From JAFDVL01 sp964631865 (lineage in GTDB: Bacteria > Acidobacteriota > Blastocatellia > RBC074), in the NCBI GenBank assembly GCA_964631865.1, contig CAZWAK010000018.1, positions 1 to 64,000 of the forward strand: a stretch of DNA of 64,000 nucleotides. The letters run 5' to 3'. This document shows positions 1 to 8,456 of this stretch, piece after piece (the stretch's first letter is position 1; each line of letters begins with the position of its first letter). The position numbers were made by a program, and so were the translations under genes. A model generated the notes under the pieces. The model did not search any database. It was not told the origin of the DNA and saw nothing but the letters and a program-made list of their open reading frames with translations.

Positions 1-978
1 CAGGGCGTAAATCAAGGTGCAAATCGCCAAACTTGCAATCAAGCCAATCGGCAAATCGCGTTGCGGGTTGCGCGCTTCTTCTGCCGTCGTCGAAACCGCG
101 TCAAAGCCGATGAAGGCGAAAAACACAATCGCCGAGCCAGTCATAATGCCGCTGATGCCGGTCGGCGCAAACGGCGTCCAGTTTGTCGGGTTAACGTAAA
201 ATGCACCAAACGCGATGAAGAAAATCAGTACGATGATTTTGATGACCACCGCAATCGAATTGGCGCGCGCGCTTTCCTGAATGCCATAGACCAACAAAAT
301 CGTCAGCAGCAACACAATCAACAAAGCGGGCAAATTAAAGGCGATTTGCGAGCCGCCAATCATCGGCAACGCCGTAGACGAATAGGCATTCAGCGCCTCG
401 CCGCCCTGCTCCAATACGGCCAACGCCGTCGTGTGATCCGCCGTCAACCAGAGCGGGAATTTGAGGCCAAACAAACTGTACATAAACTTCGCAAAGTAAC
501 TCGACCAACTCACCGCCACCGCCATATTGCCGACCGCGTATTCGAGGATCAAATCCCAGCCGATAATCCACGCCAACAATTCGCCGAGCGTCGCGTAGGC
601 ATAGGTGTAGGCGCTGCCCGACACCGGAATCATCGAAGCGAGTTCGGCATAACACAGCGCCGCGAAGGCACAAGCAACAGCCGCCAGGATGAAGGAAATG
701 ATGAGCGCCGGCCCCGCCCCCGGTCGTCCCATTTGCACGGGCGTGCCGCTCAACCAGGCCGTGATGAAATTGAGCAACGGCGTTTGTAAATTACTGCTGA
801 AGGTTTGCCCGGCAGCCGCCGTCCCGACTAAGGAAAAGATGCCCGCCCCAATGATTGCGCCAATGCCAAGCGAGGTCAGGTCAAAGGCGGATAACGACCG
901 TTTCATCTGGCGTTCGGGAGCTTCGGCTTCGCTGATAAGTAAATCCGGGCTTTTGGTTTTCAAGAGTTGAGATGCCAT
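1..978 (-). CDS. APC-superfamily amino acid permease (3' end outside window)
   Basis: Inner-membrane amino acid/cation symporter of the APC superfamily. The 326 codons visible encode the N-terminal two thirds or so and run off the window start. After a short cytoplasmic tail the first membrane helix carries the family signature GIGAIIGAGIFSLVG, followed by alternating hydrophobic helices and a conserved stretch near residue 295 (FFAFIGFDAVSTTAEEARNP) typical of cationic amino acid transporters (YfnA/CAT type). The ATG at 978 is preceded by AAAGGAA seven bases upstream. Substrate cannot be read from sequence. Divergent from the hypothetical gene at 1175. Confidence 0.9.
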   Translation of the reverse strand, partial: MASQLLKTKSPDLLISEAEAPERQMKRSLSAFDLTSLGIGAIIGAGIFSLVGTAAAGQTFSSNLQTPLLNFITAWLSGTPVQMGRPGAGPALIISFILAAVACAFAALCYAELASMIPVSGSAYTYAYATLGELLAWIIGWDLILEYAVGNMAVAVSWSSYFAKFMYSLFGLKFPLWLTADHTTALAVLEQGGEALNAYSSTALPMIGGSQIAFNLPALLIVLLLTILLVYGIQESARANSIAVVIKIIVLIFFIAFGAFYVNPTNWTPFAPTGISGIMTGSAIVFFAFIGFDAVSTTAEEARNPQRDLPIGLIASLAICTLIYAL

Positions 979-1174
979 GCACAGTTCCTTTCGGTGTTGG
1001 GTTGGTCGCGTGCTGAGTCCGACAACAACTCAGCGTGTGGAGTGATTGCGGGGGCAATTTAACGAGACAAATAAGGAATTAGCAAGAGTGCGGAAGTCCG
1101 ATTGTGTTATGCTATCGGCCTCGTCAACCATTTCCATTTGACAGGGTTTTGATTCGAAGAAAGGAACAATCCGT

Positions 1175-1879
1175 ATGCGCCGCCTTTTTGCCGTCTTACT
1201 CATCGCCATACTTTTGCTCGTCTTCGGGACTGGGGCCGTTGCTCCGCCGTTGGATCGCACCAAACTGGAAAAAGAAATCGCCGCGATGTACGCGCAAATT
1301 CGAGAGAAAGAAAAGCTGTTGATTGCACCGTCAGCCGAAGATCAAGCGAAATATGCCGAGTTTCTGAGCGCGCCGGAGGCGGGCATTTTTCGCCTGATGC
1401 CACGCGAGCGATACGATGGCAAATTGTCGGTGCGCGGCGGCGGCGCATATTACTCGTTTACAAGGCTAACCCACGATTATGGCTACGGCTCTGACATTGA
1501 ACTCTCGCACGGCAGCTTCAGCGTAGGCTTTGCTGGTTTCGACTATGGGTTTATTACGATCCTCGGCGATGTGCCGCTGGAGTCGGTGACGCTCGCGCAT
1601 CCCGCGATCAAGTTTCACCTCGAATACGCATTGCCCACAAAAGAACCCGACATTCGCGCTCAACAACGGCAAAGCCACAATGGCTACAAGGTCGGTGAAT
1701 TTACCTACACACGCAATGCGGTAGCCTCGCTGAATACCACGTATTTACTGCGCTCAATTGACTATTCGGGCGGAGACATTCTGGTTGCTTTTCGCGTGAT
1801 TCGACGCGATGCGGATGGCAGTGTCGTAAGTTTATGGAAAAAGCTCAAAGTTTTTCCTGCACCGATGGCAGAGCGATAG
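1175..1879 (+). CDS. Secreted hypothetical protein, 234 aa
   Basis: No family recognised. The first ~23 residues form a Sec-type signal peptide (basic start, long Leu/Ile run, then a small-residue stretch before APPLDR), so the protein is probably periplasmic or exported. A charged helical segment (residues ~27-50) is followed by an aromatic, Gly-rich beta-type region. AAAGGAA lies before the ATG. It sits 56 bp upstream of the NIPSNAP gene on the same strand, so the two may be cotranscribed; no functional link is evident. Confidence 0.75.
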   Translation: MRRLFAVLLIAILLLVFGTGAVAPPLDRTKLEKEIAAMYAQIREKEKLLIAPSAEDQAKYAEFLSAPEAGIFRLMPRERYDGKLSVRGGGAYYSFTRLTHDYGYGSDIELSHGSFSVGFAGFDYGFITILGDVPLESVTLAHPAIKFHLEYALPTKEPDIRAQQRQSHNGYKVGEFTYTRNAVASLNTTYLLRSIDYSGGDILVAFRVIRRDADGSVVSLWKKLKVFPAPMAER

Positions 1880-1935
1880 TTGAATAGCCACCAGCAATAA
1901 CCGAAACTTTACTGACCACTTGAAAGGACGACCGC

Positions 1936-2715
1936 ATGAACCGTCGCAACATACTCAAAACCGGCCTCGCCGCCGGACTCACAGGAGCTACCACCTTGAA
2001 CGTAAACGCCGCCGCCGAAGGCAATCATTACTACGAACTGCGCACGTATCAATTGCGCAACGATTTGACCACGAAACGCATTCACGACTTTTTCCAGCAG
2101 CACTTTTTGCCGATGACGAAGCGACAGGACTTTGGCCCGGTCGGCTGTTTCACCGTCGCGTCAGGGCAATACACGCCGTCGCTGATTGTGCTCTTGGATT
2201 ACAAATCGCTCGGCGAAATGCAGGCAGTACACGTGCGGATGGAGGCCGACAAGGACTTTATGAAAGCGTGGCAGGACTTTGAAGCGACGGCGGAAATGCC
2301 GTATGTGCGCTATGAATCGCAATTACTGAAAGCGTTCGACGGGCATTTGAAACTGGAAATCCCCGCGCCGAACAAAACGCCACGTTTGTTTGAGCTGCGC
2401 ACGTACGAATCGCGCAATCGCTTCTCGCTCAAAAATAAAGTGGCGATGTTCAATCAGGAAGAAATCAAAATCTTCCGCGACTGCGGGTTCGCGCCGATTT
2501 TCTTTGGCGAAAGTGTAATCGGCACGCGGCAACCGTCGCTCACGTATCTGGTCGCGTTCGACGATATGGCGGCGCGCGAAGCCGCGTGGGCGAAGTTCAT
2601 CAACAGCGAAGCCTTCAAGAAAATTCGCGTGCTGCCGGGCTGGACTGACCCGGAAGCCGTGTCGAATATTTACGGCTCGTTTCTGCGCCCGATGGCGTAT
2701 TCGCAAATCAAGTAA
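1936..2715 (+). CDS. NIPSNAP-family protein with Tat-like signal
   Basis: 259 aa. The N-terminus MNRRNILKTGLAAGLTGA resembles a Tat signal (although the twin arginine is NRRN), followed by an Ala-rich cleavage region. The mature part holds two NIPSNAP (ferredoxin-like alpha/beta barrel) domains, each opening with the hallmark YELRTYQL / FELRTYES at about residues 34 and 152. Family members of this exported, duplicated form are common in soil Acidobacteriota and Planctomycetes but have no settled biochemical role. SD GAAAGGA lies before the ATG. The stop codon is followed at once by the heptamer repeat at 2716. Confidence 0.85.
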   Translation: MNRRNILKTGLAAGLTGATTLNVNAAAEGNHYYELRTYQLRNDLTTKRIHDFFQQHFLPMTKRQDFGPVGCFTVASGQYTPSLIVLLDYKSLGEMQAVHVRMEADKDFMKAWQDFEATAEMPYVRYESQLLKAFDGHLKLEIPAPNKTPRLFELRTYESRNRFSLKNKVAMFNQEEIKIFRDCGFAPIFFGESVIGTRQPSLTYLVAFDDMAAREAAWAKFINSEAFKKIRVLPGWTDPEAVSNIYGSFLRPMAYSQIK

Positions 2716-2830
2716 CGGTAGTCGGTGGTCGGTGGTCGGTGGCCGGTAAAGAAGTAATCCCCAACCAACAACCAACAACCGACCACCAGCCACCGGCCAC
2801 CGACCACCAGCCACCGGCCACCGACCACCG
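2716..2830. repeat. GGTGGTC/GACCACC heptamer repeat, inverted arrangement
   Basis: The whole space between two convergent stop codons is filled with a degenerate 7-bp repeat: GGTGGTC-type units at about 2719-2747 and GACCACC/GCCACCG-type units at 2761-2830, so the transcript could fold into a long hairpin. The same family occurs at 8376, 31285 and 45491. It resembles the heptanucleotide STRR repeats known from cyanobacteria in size, but the unit differs. Confidence 0.85.
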
Positions 2831-3298
2831 CTAGAAGCCCATCCCACCTTGTACCTTCAGCAATTCGAGTTCAAACGTGATCGTGGCGTTGGGCGGGACT
2901 TTCCTACCATCGCCTTCTGCGCCGTAGGCCAGTTCGGGCGGCAACACGATTTTGCGCTTGCCGCCGACTTTCATCGCGGGAATGGTTTCGCCACCACCGA
3001 CGCCCACATTGAAGCCTTTGAGGATGGTCTTGTCCCCCACACTGAAATCAAATTTGCCTTCATCAAAGATGGTTCCATCCGTCAATTTGCCCACGTATTT
3101 GATGGTCGCCGTCCCGCCCCACATGGCGCGTTTGCCGTCGCCGACAACGAGGTCTTCGTACTGCAAAGCCAACGGCGTGGCCGCAGCGGCGGGCGTGGGC
3201 GCAGGGGCGGCGGGCGCATCGGAGTTTGCCGTTTGGCAAGCCAATTGCGTGAAAGAAAACAGCGCCAACACAAGCGCCAAAAACATAAATCGAATCAT
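2831..3298 (-). CDS. FKBP-type peptidyl-prolyl cis-trans isomerase lipoprotein
   Basis: 155 aa lipoprotein: signal peptide ending in the lipobox QLAC (Cys21), an Ala/Pro linker, then one FKBP domain (residues ~45-152) with the usual VGKLTDGTIFDE, GFNVGVGG and LPPELAYG segments. It would assist folding of exported proteins from a membrane-anchored position. SD AGGAG upstream of ATG 3298. The stop codon abuts the repeat at 2716-2830. Divergent from the ROK-like gene. Confidence 0.93.
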   Translation of the reverse strand: MIRFMFLALVLALFSFTQLACQTANSDAPAAPAPTPAAAATPLALQYEDLVVGDGKRAMWGGTATIKYVGKLTDGTIFDEGKFDFSVGDKTILKGFNVGVGGGETIPAMKVGGKRKIVLPPELAYGAEGDGRKVPPNATITFELELLKVQGGMGF

Positions 3299-3454
3299 TC
3301 GAGTCTCCTGAAACTAAATCTTGCGCGAGGCCGTTTGGGGCGTGAGAAATGGCTCGCGGTGAGAAAATTTTGCGCCATCGTTTGGGGCTGAACGCGCGCT
3401 GCGGCTATCATACGCACGCTGTCACAACACGTCAAAACCACGAGAGGAAAATGT

Positions 3455-4525
3455 ATGGCTGAAACCACTGTTCGCCGCGCAGCGCATCAAGCGCCCCCCA
3501 TTGTTATTGCCTTAGAACTGCAAACCAATCAGATTCACGGTGCGCTCGTCACCGACACGGGACGTGTGCTGGCCGCGCGCGCGACGCCCGTAAAACAAAC
3601 GACGGTGCGCGCCACGGTCGCCGCGTTTGCGCAATTGATTTTGGAATTGTCGGCCCTGCCCGAACGCAAAGCCGTCAGCCTCCGAGCCATCGGCATCAGC
3701 GTGCCGGGCACGGTGGACAACCGAGCCGAACGAGTTTCGTTCACGCATCACGACAGCTTCCATTGGGAGCGCGTGCCGCTCGGCGCGATGATCGAACAAG
3801 CGTTGGAGACATCCGGCGTGGACATTCGTTTTGCCACTACGGCGACGCCTGCACGCGAAGCCAGGATGGCCTCAGCGCATCCCATCTTCGCGGTGTCTGC
3901 CTTTCGTCACGCGCAGGTCGCGGCGGAAGCGTGGTGTGGTGCAGCCGCAGGCAAAGCGAACGTGGTGCTGCTCAATCTGGATGCCCCCATCAGCGCCGGC
4001 TTGTTGTTGGACGGTCGGATTGTTCACGGGCGCGGCGATTTGACCGGAGCCGCCGGGTTTTGTGCGCTGAGCGAAACGCACAAAAGCGAATATGCGGCGC
4101 ACGGCGCGCTGGCGTTTGAAGCCAGCGAGACGGCGTTGGTGCGACGCACGCTCGAACATTGGGCAGCGGATTCCGATTCGCTCTTGAGTCAATTGACGCT
4201 GTCGGATCCGGCGCAATTGACGGCAGCGACGGTGCTGCGCGCGGCGCGCAGTGGTGATCCGTTAGCGTTGCGTGTCGTCGAGGAAACCGGCGGCTGGGTG
4301 GCGCGCGCGGTGGCGAATTTGATCTCGCTCTTGAACCCCGAAGCGGTCGTCCTGGGCGGTGCGTTCGGTGGCGCGCTGAAGCCATTTCTCAGCGACATTC
4401 GACGCGAAGTGCGACGATGGGCCGCGCCGGACAACGCGAAGCAATGCCCGATTGTCTGCGCCAAGTTAGGGGCACAAGCGGCCTTGTTAGGCGCAGCGCG
4501 ATTGGCGTGGATGAAGATTGGGTAA
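3455..4525 (+). CDS. Degenerate ROK-family protein without HTH
   Basis: 356 aa with overall ROK (repressor/ORF/kinase) sugar-kinase fold: PGTVDN, LNLDAPISAGLLLDGRIVHG, and a C-terminal NPEAVVLGGAFGG block. The ATP-binding DxGGT of ROK kinases is replaced by ALELQTNQIHGAL, and the zinc motif CxCGxxGC by CALSETHKSEYAAHG, so catalysis looks lost. There is no N-terminal helix-turn-helix either. It may be a sensor-type or vestigial ROK. SD GAGAGG before the ATG; a weak -10 (TATCAT) sits at 3406-3411. Compare the intact ROK kinase at 8457. Confidence 0.8.
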   Translation: MAETTVRRAAHQAPPIVIALELQTNQIHGALVTDTGRVLAARATPVKQTTVRATVAAFAQLILELSALPERKAVSLRAIGISVPGTVDNRAERVSFTHHDSFHWERVPLGAMIEQALETSGVDIRFATTATPAREARMASAHPIFAVSAFRHAQVAAEAWCGAAAGKANVVLLNLDAPISAGLLLDGRIVHGRGDLTGAAGFCALSETHKSEYAAHGALAFEASETALVRRTLEHWAADSDSLLSQLTLSDPAQLTAATVLRAARSGDPLALRVVEETGGWVARAVANLISLLNPEAVVLGGAFGGALKPFLSDIRREVRRWAAPDNAKQCPIVCAKLGAQAALLGAARLAWMKIG

Positions 4526-4533
4526 ACAAACTT

Positions 4534-4637
4534 TTCATTTTCCAGGTTCCATCTTTCATTTCTCATTGTTTATGGGTGGCACGTGGCGCAAATGAAAAAT
4601 GAAAACTGCCAAGTGGAAAATGAAAAATGGAAATGGA
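4534..4637. repeat. AATGAAAAATG-type inverted repeat
   Basis: Between convergent genes, TTTCATTTTCC-type sequence on the left is mirrored by GAAAAATGAAAACTG / GGAAAATGAAAAATGG on the right, around a loop at ~4565-4588. It uses the same word as the 36-bp hairpin at 50795 and is likely transcribed into a stem-loop. Confidence 0.6.
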
Positions 4638-4645
4638 TGAAGCGC

Positions 4646-5077
4646 TCAGCGCCGCAGCAAACTGGCCACGACACGCTCCAATTCCACCGGATCAACCGGT
4701 TTGTTCAGGTAAGCGTGCCAACGAAAAGTGCTGGAATTGGAAGTTTCGACCAACGGGTTGCGAAAGGCGGAAATCGCCACAATCGGCACGGCGGTCAAAT
4801 CGGCGATTTCGTAAATTTTGCGGGCGGCCTCCAAACCGCTCAGACGAGGCATCATCACATCCATCAAAATCAAATCCGGTTTTTCTCGCTTGGCCAATGT
4901 GACCGCCGTCTCGCCATCGGCGGCGACCACCACGTCGTGACCAAGCCGCCGCAACAGTTCGGCCAGCATGTCGCGAATGTCATCGTTGTCATCGGCGACC
5001 AGAATTTTTCGGGTGGTAGTTTCAGCCACGTGATTCGCAGTCCCATTCGGGGGGCTACCGATAGGATTAGGAGCCAT
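4646..5077 (-). CDS. Stand-alone receiver-domain response regulator
   Basis: 143 aa from the ATG at 5077, chosen because it has a GGAAAG ribosome site; an upstream in-frame extension to 5188 looks non-coding. After ~22 disordered residues comes one CheY-like REC domain: acidic pair in LVADDNDD, phosphoacceptor Asp in LILMDVMMP, switch Ser in AISAF, and Lys in LNKPVD. There is no output domain, so it acts as a phosphorelay intermediate or by protein contact. No kinase is adjacent. Confidence 0.88.
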   Translation of the reverse strand: MAPNPIGSPPNGTANHVAETTTRKILVADDNDDIRDMLAELLRRLGHDVVVAADGETAVTLAKREKPDLILMDVMMPRLSGLEAARKIYEIADLTAVPIVAISAFRNPLVETSNSSTFRWHAYLNKPVDPVELERVVASLLRR

Positions 5078-5241
5078 AACAATTTTTCTTTCCGGGGAGA
5101 CGGTTCTTTTCGTGAGGGGATAATACCAAACGACCGCGTCAGTATTGATTCCGGCGCAATTGTAGTGACCAACCGCACACAGCGTCAAGCGGGCGATTTT
5201 GCTTCCGCCGAAAACACAAGGTCAAAGCCAGCTTTCGTTGG

Positions 5242-6978
5242 CTAATACCCAATGGCTTTCCCGCCGCGCCGGGGATCGCTGGCCCCCAGGCGGATGTTGG
5301 TTTGGGCTTCGATCATGATAGCCTCGCAATCGCCAGGGAACTCCATGCCCGCTTTGTATTTTCGCTCCAGCGAAAGCTTATGCCCCATCGCTTGCAGCCG
5401 CTCCAGCACGTCCGGCACGATCCCCATTGGCTCATAGCCGACCATGTCTGGCAACCATTGCTGATGAATGCGCGGCGCGTCCACGGCCTGCTGCATCGTC
5501 ATGCCGTGATCCACCACATTGAGGATTGTTTGCAGCACGGTGTTGATGATCGTCGGGCCGCCGGGGCTGCCGAGCGCAAACCACAGCTTGCCATCTTTCA
5601 GCACGATAGTTGGTGTCATCGCCGACAGCGGACGTTTGCGCGCGGCGACCGCGTTCTGTTCGCTCTGCATCAAGCCGTACATATTCGGCGTGCCGGGTTT
5701 CGCGGCAAAATCATCCATCTCGTTGTTCAGCAAAAAGCCCGCGCCTTCCACCGTTGCCTTACAACCGAAACTGCCGTTGAGCGTGTACGTGTTGCTCACG
5801 ACATTGCCGTCTTTGTCCACGACCGTGAAATGTGTGGTTTCAGCGGATTCGTACGCCGCCGGTTTGCCGTGTCGAATCGCGGCGGAAGTCGAGGCGCGTT
5901 TGAGGTTGATCGTCGCCGCGATTTTGTCGGCGTATTTCGGCGACGTTAAGCCTGCGACCGGCACTTTGACAAAATCGGCATCGCCCAAAAACTCGGCGCG
6001 ATCTGCAAACGCGCGGCGCATCGCTTCAATCTTGACGTGCAACTCGCGCGACGAATTGAACCCCATCGCTTTCAGGTCGTAGCGGCTCAGGATGTTCAGC
6101 ATTTGGATCAACGCAATGCCGCCCGAAGACGGCGGCGGCATCGTGATGATTTCGTGGCCGCGATAATTCGTCCGCAACGGCACGCGCTCTTTGACCTGAT
6201 AGTTTTTCAGATCGTCCAGCGTGATCCAGCCCTTCGCATGTTTTTGCATCGTAGCGGCAATCATCCGCGCGGTTTCGCCTTCATAAAACTCGCGCGGGCC
6301 GTGTTGGATCAAGCGTGCGAACGTTGCCGCCAAATCAGGCTGCTGGAAGATTTCGCCTTCCTGCAAAAAGCTGTCCCCGCGCAGAAAGACCCGTTTGCTT
6401 TCGGGGAAGAGCGACAGTTTGCCTTCCGCTTCTTTGGAAAAACTTTGTTCGAGTTGATACCAAACCGGGAAACCATCCGCAGCCAATTTGCGCGCCGGTT
6501 CGCAGACGTCAGCCCACTTCATCGTGCCGTATTTTTCGAGCGCGTGGGCAAACCCCGCGACCGTTCCCGGCACGCCTGCCGCTAAATAACCGAGCGTCGA
6601 AGAGTCCTTGATGTACTCGCCTTTGCTGTCGAGATAGACATTCCGATGCGCCGCCGCCGGAGCCATTTCGCGGTAATCCACCGCGACCGCGCGCCCATCG
6701 TTCATCCGAATCATCATAAAACCGCCGCCGCCCAAATTCCCCGCCGAAGGCCACACGACCGCGAGCGCCATGCCGACCGCGACCGCCGCATCCACCGCAT
6801 TGCCGCCGCGTTTCAGAATGTCCACGCCGACTTGCGAAGCAATCTCGCTGACCGACGCAACCATTCCGTGTTTGCCGCGCACGGGCGCACGCGACGCCGC
6901 TTGATTCGCGGGCGTGAGGACGAGTGAGAAAAGCAGCGCGAAACATAAAAATGCGGAGAGTGATTTTCTGAATGGCAT
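5242..6978 (-). CDS. ggt: Gamma-glutamyltransferase proenzyme
   Basis: 578 aa Ntn-hydrolase that cleaves or transfers the gamma-glutamyl group of glutathione and related peptides. A signal peptide (residues 1-27) indicates periplasmic export. The large-subunit region holds GGNAVDAAVA and GNLGGGGFM; autocleavage would occur before the Thr of ETTHFTVVD, which becomes the small-subunit nucleophile. The small subunit retains RPLSAMTPTIV and LGSPGGPTI. Length is normal. SD GAGG precedes the ATG. It lies 6 bp after the EEP gene, suggesting an operon acpS-EEP-ggt. Confidence 0.95.
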   Translation of the reverse strand: MPFRKSLSAFLCFALLFSLVLTPANQAASRAPVRGKHGMVASVSEIASQVGVDILKRGGNAVDAAVAVGMALAVVWPSAGNLGGGGFMMIRMNDGRAVAVDYREMAPAAAHRNVYLDSKGEYIKDSSTLGYLAAGVPGTVAGFAHALEKYGTMKWADVCEPARKLAADGFPVWYQLEQSFSKEAEGKLSLFPESKRVFLRGDSFLQEGEIFQQPDLAATFARLIQHGPREFYEGETARMIAATMQKHAKGWITLDDLKNYQVKERVPLRTNYRGHEIITMPPPSSGGIALIQMLNILSRYDLKAMGFNSSRELHVKIEAMRRAFADRAEFLGDADFVKVPVAGLTSPKYADKIAATINLKRASTSAAIRHGKPAAYESAETTHFTVVDKDGNVVSNTYTLNGSFGCKATVEGAGFLLNNEMDDFAAKPGTPNMYGLMQSEQNAVAARKRPLSAMTPTIVLKDGKLWFALGSPGGPTIINTVLQTILNVVDHGMTMQQAVDAPRIHQQWLPDMVGYEPMGIVPDVLERLQAMGHKLSLERKYKAGMEFPGDCEAIMIEAQTNIRLGASDPRRGGKAIGY

Positions 6979-6984
6979 AAAACC

Positions 6985-7983
6985 TCAATTCTGATTCGTG
7001 GGAATGACCAGTTCGACAATGAGCGGCAAATGATCTGAACCCAGCTTGCGCCCAGTGCGAATCGCCGCGACTTCAATGTCCCGGCTCACCAGACAATGAT
7101 CTATCGGAATCATCAGGAACGGAAGCCGGAGCCGGGCGTTCCACGTGGGAAGCAGGCCGTAGCCCGCGCGCGTATTCGTGAGTTGCGCGTCCGTCACCAG
7201 CTTTTGGTAATACGGCGACCACATTGTGATGTTCAGGTCTCCGATCAAAATCTTCGGCGCAGGCAACGAGTTGAGCAGCGTCCCGATCTGGCCCAAATGT
7301 TCATTGCGCCATTCAAAGCGATGGCGGCCAAACGGATTCTGCGGATGCGTGGTCAACAAAGAAACCGGACGACCTTCCCAAAGAAATTTGACCAATAGAT
7401 TCGGGCGCTGATCGCTGCTCAATACCAAAGTTTCCGCCTGCTCGAATTTGATGCGACTGAACACGGCGATCCCGCTGCCGCGTGTTTCCGGCACGACGCG
7501 CTGCTCCGCAAACTGTGCCGACAAGGGCGCGAGACCGTTCGCCCATTCAGCGGTGACTTCCTGCAACGCCACGATGTCGGGCTGTTCCTCGCGCAAAAAA
7601 TCCATAAGCCCGCGATAGTTACTGTTCAGATAGAACACATTGTACTGCACCAGCTTCAGCCGCCGTTGTGTGCTGACGACTGGAGCTTTCGGCACATACC
7701 AACTGACTATCGGCCAGACGTTGAGCGCGATGACCAACAACGCCACGACGCTCCAACGCCATTCGTGTCTGCTGAGCGTGAGCGCCAAACCAACGATTGC
7801 GCCGACCAAATATTGCAGCCGCAGTTGCGAGGCAAAATCAAAGACCTTGAGCCAATCGCCGACATACGCAGCAAGGCTCGCCACCAGCATCAAGACTAAG
7901 CCCGCGCGCAGCAACTTGTACGCCGCCAAACTCAAAATCGCCACCACGCGCCACGCGATGCGCAAAGGTCGGGATGTCTTCAT
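6985..7983 (-). CDS. Membrane-anchored endonuclease/exonuclease/phosphatase (EEP) family protein
   Basis: 332 aa from the ATG at 7983 (GAGG upstream; longer in-frame starts would overlap acpS antiparallel to its codons and are rejected). Residues ~10-105 form three to four membrane helices. The remainder is an EEP domain, with metal/catalytic motifs LVQYNVFYLNSN, ALQEVT, LIGDLNITMWS (Asp/Asn pair) and GSDHLPL. Such VanX-like or YafD-like proteins sit at the membrane with the phosphodiesterase/phosphatase domain outside; substrate unknown. 20 bp after acpS and 6 bp before ggt. Confidence 0.88.
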   Translation of the reverse strand: MKTSRPLRIAWRVVAILSLAAYKLLRAGLVLMLVASLAAYVGDWLKVFDFASQLRLQYLVGAIVGLALTLSRHEWRWSVVALLVIALNVWPIVSWYVPKAPVVSTQRRLKLVQYNVFYLNSNYRGLMDFLREEQPDIVALQEVTAEWANGLAPLSAQFAEQRVVPETRGSGIAVFSRIKFEQAETLVLSSDQRPNLLVKFLWEGRPVSLLTTHPQNPFGRHRFEWRNEHLGQIGTLLNSLPAPKILIGDLNITMWSPYYQKLVTDAQLTNTRAGYGLLPTWNARLRLPFLMIPIDHCLVSRDIEVAAIRTGRKLGSDHLPLIVELVIPTNQN

Positions 7984-8003
7984 TGAGCCTCGTGGTTGCG
8001 CCT

Positions 8004-8375
8004 TCAATCCACCTCCAAAATGACCTGCGCAATCGCGTTCTCGACCGAATGCGACATGGTCAGGTGCGAGCGCGTCACTTGCAACTTCTTGACCAATTCC
8101 GCCGCACGTCCGTGAAAGACCAATTGCGGCGCACCTTCGGGCGAAGAGGCGACTTCGACATCGTGCCACGACAGCGCCGTCACAGGCGTCGCTGCCCCGA
8201 TGGCTTTGCGCGCGGCTTCTTTGGCGGCAAAGCGCGCGGCGTATTTCTCGACGCGCCGCGACGGCTCGCAATACGCAATCTCACGCGGCGTAAACACACG
8301 TGCGATGAAACGCGGCGACAACGCGCGTTCAATGCGCCGCAGTTCGATGATGTCAATGCCGATGCCGATAATCAT
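8004..8375 (-). CDS. acpS: Holo-[acyl-carrier-protein] synthase
   Basis: 123 aa cytoplasmic enzyme that transfers 4'-phosphopantetheine from CoA to the serine of ACP. Contains the two signatures of the family: GIGIDIIE at the N-terminus (Mg-binding Asp) and RFAAKEAARKA near residue 48, plus SHSVENAIA. The start ATG at 8375 directly abuts the GGTGGTT repeat; no Shine-Dalgarno sequence is present, so translation may be leaderless, or coupled to the ROK gene upstream through a structured leader. Confidence 0.95.
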   Translation of the reverse strand: MIIGIGIDIIELRRIERALSPRFIARVFTPREIAYCEPSRRVEKYAARFAAKEAARKAIGAATPVTALSWHDVEVASSPEGAPQLVFHGRAAELVKKLQVTRSHLTMSHSVENAIAQVILEVD

Positions 8376-8456
8376 GGTGGTTGGTGGCTGGTGGTTGGTG
8401 GCTGGTGACTGGTGGCTGGGTTTCTTACCAACCTCCAGTCACCAGCCACCAACCAC
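8376..8456. repeat. Heptamer repeat hairpin filling ROK-acpS gap
   Basis: Degenerate GGTGGTT/GGTGGCT units (8376-8419) mirrored by CCAGTCACC/CACCAACC units (8434-8456). Bases 8390-8412 and 8434-8456 are exact reverse complements, a 23-bp stem. The element begins at the acpS start codon and ends at the ROK stop codon, with no other intergenic sequence. Confidence 0.9.

Noticed and set aside
61..789. 242-aa plus-strand frame
   Set aside because: Antisense to the clear APC permease; Arg/His/Gln-rich composition typical of a shadow frame.
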